Shown piece by piece: positions 48,987 through 60,977 of a DNA stretch of 64,000 nucleotides. Position 1 is the stretch's first letter. Each line of letters opens with the position of its first letter. The translations under genes and the position numbers were made by a program. The notes under the pieces were generated by a model. The model was given only the letters and a program-made list of their open reading frames with translations. It was not told the DNA's origin and did not search any database. Origin of the DNA: Lichtheimia corymbifera B2541. Taxonomy: Eukaryota > Mucoromycota > Mucoromycetes > Mucorales > Lichtheimiaceae. Location of the stretch: contig JNEU01001170.1 of the NCBI GenBank assembly GCA_000697475.1, positions 1 to 64,000 of the forward strand, written 5' to 3'.

Positions 48987-50944
48987 CTACTCGAACATCT
49001 TTTGAAACATCTTGATGTTGCTTCCCACTTTTGCTTGTCGGGCAAGATCATGCATTCCCTATAAACATCACCAAAGCTCATTAGTAAAGTTCCCAGCCTA
49101 TTCCCATCATGCTGTCAATTACCATCATTTTCAGTGCCCTTTCCATCGTATCCCATAATGCCTTTGTTGTCACATCATGTTTGGATGGTTCACGGGAATA
49201 TAAAGCGAGTGCAGATAGGACATGCTCTGCAGCCTCCTTGTAGCATCTGACAGTGATACACGATCTGCTGAGATGATGCCGAGTACTGACATAAGAAGGA
49301 TCCAATTCCAATGCATGGCTATAAGCATCAATGGCTTCCTCTGCCTTGCTATCGTTTGCCAATGTGATTCCCAACCGATTCCATAAGACAGCATCCTATT
49401 CACCCGCACACACATATATAAATACAATCAGCAACAACACTCTTTTCTGAGGAAGGCTAGGTTTACCTTGGGTCTCATGTGCAATGCAGTTCTAAAGCAA
49501 TCCGCCGCTTTATGGTATTCACCACTGGCAGCTGATAAGATGGCCAAACCAACTTGTACATCGGGATCCATGGTACTAGCGTCCGGGTTTGTCGTAGCTG
49601 CTGCTAAAAAGCTATCCATGACCTGTCGATGTAGCATATAGGGTTCACTTGGCAGCTCTCCGTTTGTCGACACGAGGTCAGGATAGGTTTGAGAAATCCA
49701 TTGCTCCAAAGCATAATAAGCTGCAGGATATAGTTCAAGGCTGCTGTAACAGAGAGCTAACTGCATCATGGTGTGATGAGATGGATCATGTCGAATCTTT
49801 TTCAGAGCTTGCACTGCTGCTGTGTGATTGTCGTTTTGGGCGTGTAGCTGAGCAAGTCGCACCCATGCATGGCTGCTGTTTTCAGGATCCTGGCGAATGG
49901 TTGCTTCCAATGACAATATCGCGTCAAAGGAAGTTGGTATGTCGATGGTATCCTTCTCTTCCATATACGGGTTCGCTGATGCAAATGTGTAGTCTCCTAA
50001 ATCGGGTTCATATATTGATCCATGTCCTTGGTTGGTAGGGAGATCACTTTCATCAATCCAGTCGTCAAAGTTTTCTTCAGCAGATGGTGTGCTAATAGTG
50101 GTGGTAGTTGTTGATGTGGTCGATGTTTCTGGTGCAAATGATGCTGATGGTATTGGTAGCTGCTGCTGTGAAATGAATGGTTCCATATGTTGTTGTTGTA
50201 TAGGTGAATGATATATTGACGTTTGCTTTGATGTCGAAGGGCTATCGATTGAAATGGCAGCAAATTGTTTCTCCCATTGCTCATCCATCATCACATGACT
50301 CATCTTTGTAGAATTCTGGGGACTTGTGAAATGCTGTGCATAAGCGTGTTCCAATTGAGTCGCTGGAGTCACATGACTAGAATGATAATGCCATGCTACT
50401 CAAAAGAATGTCAGCTGGTGCAATGGCCTTTTGTCATAAGAGATACTTACCATCTTGTAGCTGCTGCTCATGTCCATCTTCACCATTATTGTTGTTGAAC
50501 TCCCGAGCCCATGAGTCAGGTGCTTTTACTTGGAGTGGTGGTGGTGGTGTATCCACAGTGAATGGCAATGGATTTGCAAGGGGAGGAGGAGGAGGAGGAG
50601 GAGGAGGAGGAGGAGACTCATGTTGAAGAGGCGAAAAGAATTCATTGAATGTGGAATCATCTTGCAAAAAGGTGCTTGAATGCTGTGTCACAGAGCGGAA
50701 CGGCTGCATACACGCAACAATGTCAAATCAAAATTGATCATTGCAGGCTTCTTCTTCTTTACCTTTGTTACTGTCCTTTGCGAGGATTCACCCGATCGAG
50801 CCTTCGTTTGTTTCAGTTCAACAATATCCGACCCTGCATTGCCCAATTGTGTCTTACCTGATGCAACTCCCTATTGACATTGAAATGCTTCCACACGCTG
50901 TTCAAGGCTCCACGACTGCTACAATCGGCCTGCGATGCGTCCAT
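48987..50944 (-). CDS. pex5: Peroxisomal targeting signal 1 receptor Pex5
   Basis: The cycling receptor that binds SKL-type signals in the cytosol and docks on the peroxisome. Exons: 50858-50944, 50451-50703, 49467-50395, 49123-49395, 48987-49058, giving about 537 residues. Exon 1 is MDASQADCSSRGALNSVWKH... and supplies the conserved N-terminal Cys (residue 8) that is monoubiquitinated for recycling, plus a HF-type amphipathic block. WxxxF/Y-type docking motifs follow: WAREF and WEKQF, and the related DDWIDES. A Pro run lies between them, encoded by a GGA repeat. The C-terminal half is TPR: HAWVRLAQLHAQNDNHTAAV, YHKAADCFRTALHMRPK, DAVLWNRLGITLANDSKAEE and AYSHALELDPSYVSTRHHLS. A further in-frame 39-nt microexon inside intron 1 (about 50766-50804, AAG acceptor) is possible. 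The last intron uses a CTAATGA branch site. Confidence 0.93.
50581..50613. repeat. (GGA)n run coding for poly-Pro in Pex5
   Basis: About ten GGA units on the plus strand read as CCT codons (Pro) on the PEX5 coding strand, in the linker between docking motifs. The repeat is in frame, so length changes would alter only linker length. Confidence 0.85.
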
Positions 50945-51249
50945 TGCGAGAACAAGCAACCAAGAAAGAATAAGGAGAACCACTTGAATATACTGTTTGC
51001 ATCAACGAGTATCCCCGACCTCCTTGCCGATGCATGAACCAGCTGCCCAAAGTGAGACAAGCCCAAATATCCCCTGCAAAAAGCCATCCTTGTCGCGCCA
51101 CCCACACAGTCCGTTCAACATGAATCGTCTTAGTGGATCTGTGTCTGGTTAATGAACATGGACCACTGCAGACCCATGTGCCATGGAAACCAAGGTAATA
51201 AATACAACAACAATCAATCAATTTCTCTTTCTCTTTCATTGCATTAACA
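50945..51249. promoter_or_regulatory. 305-bp divergent promoter, PEX5 / CsbD-like gene
   Basis: Two start codons face away across 305 bp. The right end is pyrimidine-rich (TTTCTCTTTCTCTTTCATTGC) just before the plus-strand ATG at 51250. No canonical TATA was found in the gap. The TTTTTATAAAAAGG at about 51257-51270 lies inside the coding exon of the plus-strand gene. Confidence 0.5.
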
Positions 51250-54153
51250 ATGGAGTATTTTTATAAAAAGGCATCTAGTCTACTTCCTGGTTCATTGTAT
51301 CATGAAGCCGAGGAACCCGACCATGGGTAACTATTGTCTCTTATCGATCACGTGTTGCTGCTATATGTACTCAATGATCCAAAATAGTGATATACAGCAA
51401 TCATCATCTGCTGCCGAGCAACAACCGATGGCTACCACACAGCGTGCAACGGCGGATCAAAGTTCGAAATTTGTAGCGCCTGAACCCACACGTGCCAAGC
51501 AAAGTGGATTGCTTAGTAAGGACAACAACCAATTTGGATCCGTCACGGGCAAGCAACCTGTAAAAGAACCAAGCAAGCCAATGCCTGCTACTGGACAGCA
51601 ACCAGGATCAGGGATGGCATCAAACACCAATGAAACAGGTAAGAGGACGATTGACTTAGCATGGTTTTTGATATTAACGATGAAAACAGGATCCAAACCC
51701 AATCAAGGCATGGCTACTAGCGGTGATGGTGGTGGTGTATCCCAACATGAGGATGAATTTTATGGTTCTGCGATTGAACAGAGGAAAGCACCCATGTCAA
51801 ATGCAGCACCCACATCAACTGTCACTCAACAACAGCAGCCACAGACATCTGATACTGCACCAACGGCTACTGGCACTCATAGCAGAAAAGATTCACGTGT
51901 GATTTCTGATATGCCACCATCCTCACACCAACAACCTGCAGGACAATCAGAGACAGCTGCAATCCCACCATCATCACAACAACAACCTTGTCAAAAAGTT
52001 CAATTTAGCTCTGATGCACCACAACAAAAACAAGCATCATCCCAACCACCACCTCTCAATACTAAGACTCAACCAACAGCTGCGCCTACAGCAGCAACAA
52101 CAACAACAACAAACACAAACAAGAGTGATGGTGCTTATTCAGCTGATCAAGGTATATTGGCATATGGATGGTGATGAGAAATGATGCCTGACATGGGATT
52201 AGGATCTTTTCATCCAGCAGATAGCGAGCATCCAGCAGGAAAAGAGAGAGCCCCTGTGTCCGATAATGCTGTACCACCGACACAGCAACAGCAATCTCCT
52301 CCTGGTGACAAGCGACGAGGATCAAAGGGATCTGGCCATGGTAAGTGGATGACATCGTGCATATGATTTATCAAGTAACTAATGTCATTTTTCACATGAA
52401 AGGTATCAAGAGCTTTTTCGAAAAGATCACACACCCAGGTCATTCCGGTGGCAAAGGAGAGAGGAAATCATCGGCAAATTCGCAGCAGAAAGGTAACATC
52501 CGCATCCATATTAGCATGCATATGCTCATCTTTGTTCAAAATGCGACATAGATTTCAGCAGATATGATATCAGTTCGGCGCAAAAGCAAGGTGGTTTCGC
52601 TGCTGGACCTAATCCTGCCAACGGTGGTTTGGCTGCAGCTGGTGTTGGTGGTGCAGCCATGGTAACGGGCATTGAAGCCATGGAACAGGAAAAAGGTAGT
52701 AAATGGTATTATCATATGTATGGAGGAAACTAATCAAGGCGATGTAGCACGACAACATCAACAGCAGCCGAGCACACAACCGACAACAAAAGGAAATGAC
52801 CGAGATCTTGGCAAGTCAGGTGCTGCTGATATACAACAACAACAACAACAACAACATGTGTCTCCTGAAAACACCAATGAAGGCAATGGCATGAAGCAAC
52901 CGAATGCTACTGGTGCTGGTGATTCAACAAATGCTACTGCTATGAACCAGCAACAAAGAACCAATTTGGATCACAAGGGTAATATCCAATCGTCAACTGC
53001 CGCCGATGATGTGCAGCGTACCAATCAAAGTACTGGGATGAATAATGCAATGCAGCAGCAGCAGCCTACAGCAGATGCCACCAACAGCAACAACACCCTT
53101 GATCGAAATGTTGCATCGATGCAACAACAACAACAACCCGCTGCTGCCTCAGCAACACAGAATATGAATCCATCAACTGCTGGTACACAACCACAAATGC
53201 CAGCCACCAGCTCTCAACACCCAACTGCAACTACCGCTGCTGCCAAGGAAAAGAATGCTGCAGCAACTGAAGCATCGCAGCAGCAAATGCAACAACCCGT
53301 ATCAGCTGGTGATGGTGGCACTGGTGGAGATACTATGACAACCACGGCTCCTAGTACGGACCAAAAGAACCTAGCAAAAGCGGGTCAAGGTAAATTCAAA
53401 CTCTATTTTTAATCGGTTTATTTGCTCGATCATACTCTAATCTGGCATTGTTTTTATAATTAGTAGGTGGTGCAAAGGAAGAACGGCAACAATCCATGAC
53501 GCAAGAAGCGACCGCTATTCAGCAAAGCAGTGAAAAAGAAGGCAAGTAACAAAATGAAAGAACCCTTGATGATATTGAAAGCTAACATAGAGAGATTCTT
53601 TAGTGCCAGTATCCTCTCGAGAGAATGGAGGAGAGACAAAGAAATGGGTATCCTCACCACCTAGTACGGGTAAAGGAATTGGCGGTGCTATTGCTGGTGG
53701 TGCGGCGGGTGCCACGGCTGTTGGTGCCGGCGTGGCGCATGCACGCGGTGACACAAGCAATTACAGCCACCCACAGCAACAACAGCAGCAGCACGGTCCG
53801 TCGTCGTCGGGTGACACAGCAGCACAAAATGACGTTGTTGGTGGTCAACAAGACCAATCATCATCACCACCACAACAACAACGACGTCGTAGTAGTCTCC
53901 AAGAGTATATTTCAGGCATGATTGATACACGACGTGGTTCATTCAAGGTAAAGAAAAAGGGGATACATGGAAGATGGTATTGAATATACTCATGGTGGGT
54001 TGCTTGCATGTAATATAGGAAACATTGGGCAAATTACTTCATCGTGAAAATTGGGAAAATGATGGTCAAGCATTACGTATGCACGGCCAACAAAAGATTG
54101 ACGACTTCCATGCTGCTCAACAAGCACACAAGAAATCCATTACTGCTATCTAA
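51250..54153 (+). CDS. Low-complexity Gln/Pro/Thr-rich protein with C-terminal CsbD-like motif
   Basis: Ten exons (51250-51326, 51388-51638, 51690-52151, 52203-52340, 52403-52492, 52552-52695, 52739-53389, 53467-53541, 53604-53947, 54019-54153) join in frame to 788 residues. The start MEYFYKKASSLLPGSLYHEA is preferred over the ATG at 51302: it has an A at -3 and the first intron then joins cleanly. Most of the protein is disordered and rich in Gln, Asn, Thr, Ser and Pro. Islands of order are GIKSFFEKITHPGHSGGKG, a Gly/Ala stretch GIGGAIAGGAAGATAVGAGV that could be a membrane or glycine-zipper segment, and the C-terminus. There ETLGKLLHRENWENDGQALR followed by MHGQQKID resembles the CsbD-like repeat of fungal stress proteins annotated as mismatch/cruciform-DNA-binding. 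Intron 8 (53542-53603) starts GCAAGT, a GC-AG intron. Function is unknown. Confidence 0.75.
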
Positions 54154-57100
54154 TTGTACACTTTGTTTTATTATTGTGCCACACTCGTTTTATTATTTAC
54201 TTTCTACGGTTGTATTAAAGAAGTTGTAATCGAATCTCAAGAGAGCAAGCATGTGTAACTGGGGCACAAAAAATTCTGATGCGGGAAGCCCGATGAGGTA
54301 ATTGAGGCTGATGTTACATTGACACAAATGCGTGTGGTGTGTGATACGGCTTACTCATTTTGTGTATGCGGATTATATCTATGTGGGTTATGTGGGTGCC
54401 TTCGTGGGTCATGGATGCGTGGACTTTTTGGATTCAAGTTTTGCTCCCTGTTATATTCCCCTTGTTGAAATAGTGTTCTTGATGTAAATGGTCAACGTCG
54501 GCTCCGACGGCAACGAGGAACGTGTAAGAAGGTTAATTGATGGGAGATGGTGTGTATAAGTTAAGCCACGACGCTAACGAATAAGGGTGACATTGCATGT
54601 GCCCACACACACTCCACTGCGTATCGTATATATTATATCATCCACCCTCAATCAAAGATATTACACCCAATAATAAAAAGCAGGGTCATTCAAGAGGCGA
54701 TGATGGGTGTATGTGCTTCTGTTGCTTCCATAGAACAGGTTACTATAGCAGTAACAACGGCGGATGTTGTAGTGGTGATAGATAGCGTGTCGGATATCAT
54801 AGCACGGATTGTCGGACAAGACGACGACGGGCATTTGCAAATCTACCTTTAAGGGAAACAAAAAGGGGTGCATGGCTGACAGATGTAGGAGAACAAAAGC
54901 ATCTAGCGTGCCACGACGATGAAATGGCATTTATTTCTTCATGTGATGCTGTGCCTTTTACACAATGACAAGGGCAAATCCATAATGATGTACGATTGGG
55001 GATTGTCAAAATAAAGCACATCGGCACGTTGAATGGATAATGTAATTGGGGGAAAGGGGTGTTTAGTGTACAAGGAGGACAATCATACACATACACACAC
55101 GCTCATATTTACATGGGCATGAACGTGAATGAGAGCTGCACGAAAATTTCTGATTGATGAGGGGAAGAATGGAATATCGCTTCGACCAATGCCAGGCCGT
55201 TCAGTTAATTACCTACCAAATTACCTCTCATGGACCCTGATGACCCCCCTTGGATAATTCCTCTCTCGCTCCCCCCCATAAGCTCCCCCATGTGCTAACG
55301 GTATAATGCGTAACCCACACACACTCACATACACACACACGCGTTCCTTTGGTCCATGGAATGGATACATGTTATTGTGCAAGTATATCGCATTTAATGA
55401 TGAGGGTATAACAAGAGAAAAAGAAAAAAGCAATATGGGCTTATATGTACAGGCAAGCAATATACAATGTCATTGCTTTGAGCCAGCAAATATCAAAGAC
55501 TACTACTACTGCTGCTACTACACTACTACTTGAAGATAAACTTTTCAGAATATACGATGATGATGCATAATGAAAGAGGGGGAGGGCTGAAACAAGAGGA
55601 TCGCTTATAGATGAGGGAAATGGAAACAAAAGAAGATTAGGGCATACAGGAGAAAAAAATGGCAAACAAGAAGGGGAACGATCGAAAAACTGAGGGAGAG
55701 TGGGTGTTGTGTGTATATGTGAGAGCGTGACATGTTGGCGAACGAATGAGAAAGAGGCATCATGCTAGTTTTGACCGGCAAAAAAAGAGTGGACTGGTCG
55801 ACTTTGCGAAGGATAAAAAAGAACGAGGTGGGATAGTGTTGTGATCGATGATGATGAATTGTTGTTCGCAAGCGATTGTCATGTCCAGTCGTTTTCAATG
55901 TTTATGCGTACAATGGGCAATCGGATGACATATGTTTTGTCGAACCACAAAGGTAGCAGACCTTTTGTGATGCTGCAGTATGTGCATTCGTGTTGACTGC
56001 CGAGACAGCTGTTTTCGCCTGGATGGCATTGTTCCGCTTGTGCATTGTGCAAGTCATCGTAACCGCTTAGCGTGATATATGTATGTGATACGTATAGAGG
56101 TGGTTGTTGATATATATGTGAATGTGTGTGTGTGTGTGTGTGTGTGTCTTTTTTATATTTTCGTTCTCGTTTGTAAGCTAATAAGCTTGTAGCGTAGAAG
56201 AGGTGTCTTATGGGGCAATAGAAAGCGTGTGAGAGAAGAGAGAGAGAGAGAAAGAAAGAAGAAAAAGCAGATCTTGAAGATGAATGAACGGCTGTTTTAT
56301 ATGTTTGGGGGTGAGAGATGGGGGGTGACATGGACGAGGAGCAGGAGGAGGAGGAGAAGGAAGCCAATGTCAAACTTGAAGGGCGGTAAAAGAAAAAGAG
56401 TCAAAGTGTAACAGGACCAACATTAATAGGGCAATCCATGGTTTGAATGAACCATTTGTAAAGCAAGGTTTATGTTTCCGAAACACTTTTTATTACGTAG
56501 GATAAAAGAAGTATGATTGATTTATGTCTGAGACATATGGCTACTGTAAGCAGCAGTGGGGAAAGAGAATCATGCACCCTGCAGTCGTGATACAGCGGAT
56601 GTGGTAAGTAGCAAGCAAGGAGCGATAAAAAAGTGAGGGAGAGAGTGAGTGAGAGTGAATGAGTCAAGGGCGCAAAAAAAGGGGAGAGGCTGACATACGA
56701 TGAAATCCCGGCTTTCCGGGTTTCATTGCTTGTTTGTTCTCTGCCGGCTTCCGTGTGACACCAGTCATTTGTACATGTTGCTTGCTTACAACATCATACA
56801 CCCAGCCACATTGTCGGTTTATGCGATATTTTTAGTTGACTATACCAATCAATGTTCCTTGCACCACGGAACGTGATGCGGCGCATTCGGTGTGTATGAG
56901 ATTTATGTGTCAGACTCCTTGTGTTGTATGCTGCACGCTAGAAAACAAATGACGTGTATGTACTTGCACACATTTACAGCAAGAGTGCATTATTACACCA
57001 ACATTTATCAATTGAGATGCAGATAGCATTATATTTATAGATAACAATGTTCTCATTGTGCATGTTCCCTCCTCCTCCTCTTCTTCAACATCATGTGGGT

Positions 57101-57423
57101 GGGTAGTGAAATGGCGTGTATGTGTTTATGTATGTGTGTGTGTGTGTGTTAAGTGTATCATATCATCATTGTTATTGTTAATTAGCATCACACGCTATAA
57201 TAGATAATATCAACCCATAGAATTGGATATTCATGCTTGAATCCGAAAACAGAACAATCCGCCATTTCTATTTTGTACACGAGCAAGGCTTTATTCGTCG
57301 CGTATACAAGCTATCTTCAGTTGCTGTGTGTCGGAAATTGGACTCACCTTACACTTTGGGCCTTGTATTAGTACCACTTGAACCTCTTCACTCGCACACA
57401 CATTACGCACTCCCATCCGCAAC
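54154..57423. other. 3.3-kb gene-free region
   Basis: No supportable gene on either strand. There are GT microsatellites at about 56123-56147 and 57131-57150, GA-rich tracts around 56225-56262 and GGA/AGG triplets near 56336-56362. The minus-strand ORF at 55879-56373 (164 codons) is mainly Ser/Leu/Pro from these tracts. The promoter of the pseudokinase gene must lie in the last few hundred bases. Confidence 0.5.
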
Positions 57424-59155
57424 ATGGATCTCGGCTATCGAAATCGCAACCACCCAGCTCATCAATACCAGCAAGAGATTGTAAAAACAGATCTTGTACA
57501 CCAAACCATCCAATCCATTCACCAGTTATTACGCCACTATCCACACGCATTCGACCTCCATTTCCTTACGCCTATTGATCCAGCATGTGCTATACCAGTC
57601 GAGGATGCCATTCGACAACTGCACAAGGACACGATTGCTCTATATCGTTCACGCAACGTTGCATTTGATAGCCACTGGGTAAGTAAGGTTTATTGACTTT
57701 TACGGTAAAAAGTTATAGTGGGGTGATAGCTGATAAGATCTGTTAGCACTGGAATATTGCCTGGAGACAAGCATTGTCTTACGAAAGCATTGCCGAGCTT
57801 GCTGATGGTGATACAACAAGGATCATCCAATCTTGCCATCCAAAGTGTCAAAAGTCAGTCGAAGCGATTTACAAGTACGACTTGGCTCCTTATATGCGGT
57901 GGTATCCATGGCGTTGGTTCTCTGATTTGGTCTTGATTGGCTCTGGAGGATTCTCTGCTGTTTATGCAGCCCACGTTGCCTTGTTGTACGATGCATCTCA
58001 AGATGGACAAGTGATTGGTCAACACAAGCGTCCTGTTGCTATCAAGGTGGTGGATGAAAAGATCTTGAACGAGGTAATTTTCAACAGATGGAGGGAGGAA
58101 GAAGAAGAAGGATCAGGATGTAACATCATTGTACATAGATCATTGTACAATCAAGAGCATTCCTCGCTTTATTATTCCATGGCATCACTGTATGTGAGAG
58201 CACGGGCGACATTTTGATGATTACAACATTGGCAGAAGAAGGCAACCTAGAACACCGGATTGGCAAACCCGTGGAATATGGCTTGGATATGATGAATGTC
58301 ACCGATATTGTGACACGATTAGCGTTTAATCTTGCCAGTTTGCATGACGAAATTGGGATGTGCCATCGCAACATTCATCCAGCGAACGTGCTTTGTTCAG
58401 ATGACGATTATTTCCTTATTGATTTTCGATTCTCGACTGCATCGAACGAAGCGAGTGATGTGATCAAGTCATTTATGGGGCATTATGGTAGGATGACACG
58501 TGTATTATGCGAGATGATTCAGTGCGGCTAACGATGGTTTTGGTTAGGACGAGCACCCTATATTGCTCCAGAAGTGCGATCAGCCATTTACACTGAAAAA
58601 TCAGACATTTACTCTTTAGGCGTGATTATGTGGCAGTTGATATCGGGTGTCGTGTTTCCATCACCTGAAGTATTCTTGGACGCTGAGGATGTGTATCGGA
58701 TCGAGTGGATTCCTGGTGTTCCACGGTGGTATCAAGAACTGACAATGGCATGTCTTGAGCCATGTCCTGAGCATCGACCTTTGGCTGAAGAAGTAGGCTT
58801 GATTGCACGTAAATTTGCTGTATCACCACAATCAGAGCAAATGCGTGTGCATCAAAAGGACTGGATTGCGTATGCAACTAGGCGGAGAGAAGCTTGTCAG
58901 GCACATCAACAACGCTGGTCAACCAAGGGAACTACCACAACGACTACTCCATCCACCCCAACAACAGCAAATGGTCATGGCGGAGGTGCTGCTGGCGATT
59001 TGATACCGACACGCAACAAGGAGGAAGATGATATGATGATGATGACAGCATCTCGCGTGTACGAATTTAGGAATCTACCTTCTTTGGATGAGCTCGTCAA
59101 CCTTCCATTTCATCATAGGCCATTCGATGCTGCTGATTTGTCTGGAGAATATTAA
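57424..59155 (+). CDS. Predicted pseudokinase (protein-kinase fold, HRN/DFR)
   Basis: A protein-kinase-fold protein with altered catalytic motifs. Four exons (57424-57678, 57747-58073, 58139-58487, 58548-59155) join to 512 residues. About 140 residues of unknown N-terminal region precede the kinase domain. The Gly loop is LIGSGGFSAVYAA (148-160) and the ATP-anchoring Lys185 is kept in PVAIKVVDE. The catalytic loop reads MCHRNIHPANVL, so the HRD Asp is Asn272. The DFG motif reads LIDFRFS with Arg291 for Gly. APYIAPEVRSAIYTEKSDIY, SLGVIMWQLISG and CLEPCPEHRPLAEEV follow normally. The C-terminal 120 residues hold Thr/Pro and Asp/Met runs and end DAADLSGEY. The intact Lys and DFx Asp suggest nucleotide binding with little or no phosphotransfer; a scaffold or allosteric role is inference. 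The domain resembles the expanded TKL-like kinases of early-diverging fungi. Confidence 0.85.
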
Positions 59156-60860
59156 TGTGCCTTGAACTTTGATCCGTTTACTTTTTCATTTTCCTCCGCC
59201 CCGTATCATCCCGCCGTTCACCATCTATCTATCGATCTTACGCTTGTGCAACCAGGCATGTTTGGATGTCTCTTTTGTTTTGTGGGACGAATGTTGTACA
59301 AACAAACACACGCTGATCATACATTTCATTTCTCGCTCCCCTCTTTGGATCACGCATATTCTCTCTCACAACCTCCTTGTTATTCCCTCCTCTTCCATAC
59401 GCATCATCGTGTATTACATTACAATATGTCTTATCTTGTTATGGATCGTTATATTTGTGAACAGGAAACGTGCATTGTATTATTATAATAAATCCATTCC
59501 CCCACACATTTACAAAGAAACCCCATCCAAACAACAAACAACATCCATTTTCATTTAATGAAAGCTTACTCGATATATGCTTTGCCACGAGCTTCACGCG
59601 ATACAAGATTTTTACATATGTATGCAGGAGGTGGTGTTCACCCTGTGAAAGTCGTGACATGACCCGCGGCTATTGATGCATAATGTGAGAGTTTCATTGT
59701 CAGCTCAAATGTCCACCAAACATACAAGGTAGCCACCATTGCCTCTGGTGACCGAGAAATGAATGGTTCTTGGTTTGACGGTCAAAATGATCTTAGTTAG
59801 GAAATGAAAAAGATTAAAAAAGTACTACCCCTTTTTCAGATGACACTAGACAAGTATGGGCATGCAGCATATGCTTCATTTCATATTAATTCTGTGCTAA
59901 GATCGCTCGTGCTGTAAATAAAATTTGTCGATCGAATGGTGTTGGTTGGGTTCCACAGAGCCGTAATTACGGACTTTATGAAATGGATGTGGCCCCTCCT
60001 TTCCTTTGCTGTGGCTCGTTATTGAGCTCAAACTCAGGGGGTGGTGAAAATTTCCCCAACGATTATCTGCATTGCGGGATTGGATGTATAAGGCAGGAGG
60101 CATTGCTGGGTTTTAGCTCGTGGATACAGTGGATACGGTGCACTGGATCAGCATTTGAAGGGATGTAAACTACATTTGACAGATTTCATACCATGCTTTT
60201 AGGTTTGTGCGTGGCTATACTACGTCAAATGGGTAATAGTATAGTAGTAGTAGCTCGCGTGAGAAATAGTGGCTGCTACTACTACTATTACTTGGTAAAT
60301 GAAAAAGCACCATGCCTATTAAGCGAAGATAATATGGAGTCACATTCATGCATAACGGTACAGGCCGATATGCAACCCCACGCACTGACTCGCCACCCCA
60401 TCATCTCATCTCATATGCAGGAAAGATTAAATGACTGAGGGCAATATTACACACCGACCAGATGACACCATACGCGTCGAATCGGAGGATGCATGTTTTA
60501 TGGTCTCGCCCCTATTACATGCCCCTTTTAGCAAATGAGACAGCAGCATTTAGCTAGTATGTAGGGGGAAAAGGGGGAGATGAAAAAGAGCGGGTACATA
60601 CGTTGACCTTGAAATGATACGCAACCGAGGCAACGGATGAAAAGCGAGCCTGTATGTTTTAAGGAGAAGATCACGTACGCGTCTGCTTAAGCTTTTCTGT
60701 ATCGAGCATGTGTTTCAAATTAGAACCAAAGAAGAGCCCCGAAATGGAATGGATCCAAAGAAACGTACTTGAACGCGTATGGTGATTGCGTACGTTACGA
60801 CAATGTGGTGCCTGTCATCGTTTGAATACCGGCACCCATCAAATCAGCATTGAAAAATGG
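59156..60860. other. Intergenic region upstream of secreted protein 1
   Basis: 1.7 kb without a supportable gene. The first 400 bp are pyrimidine-rich and probably carry the pseudokinase 3' UTR. Short ORFs (61-129 codons) have no domain character. Confidence 0.5.
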
Positions 60861-60869
60861 TATAAATAT
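60861..60869 (+). promoter_or_regulatory. TATA box of secreted protein gene 1
   Basis: TATAAATAT about 110 bp upstream of the ATG at 60978, followed by a CA/CT-rich leader with little G. This fits a strong TATA-driven promoter. Confidence 0.7.
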
Positions 60870-60977
60870 GAGGATGGTTGAGCGACAAAAGACATCCTCA
60901 TCAACCTACAAACACAACTTTCCCCACACAACTCCTTTCTTACAACCAACAACAACCCTTTGCCACTTCCTTTCAAA

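Noticed and set aside
51302..51387. ATG at 51302 as start of the CsbD-like gene
   Set aside because: The frame from 51302 translates the intron 1 sequence. Starting at 51250 and removing the GTAACT..TAG intron gives a better N-terminus and context.
55879..56373. 164-codon minus-strand ORF
   Set aside because: Mostly Ser/Leu/Pro and His-Thr translated from GA and GT repeats.
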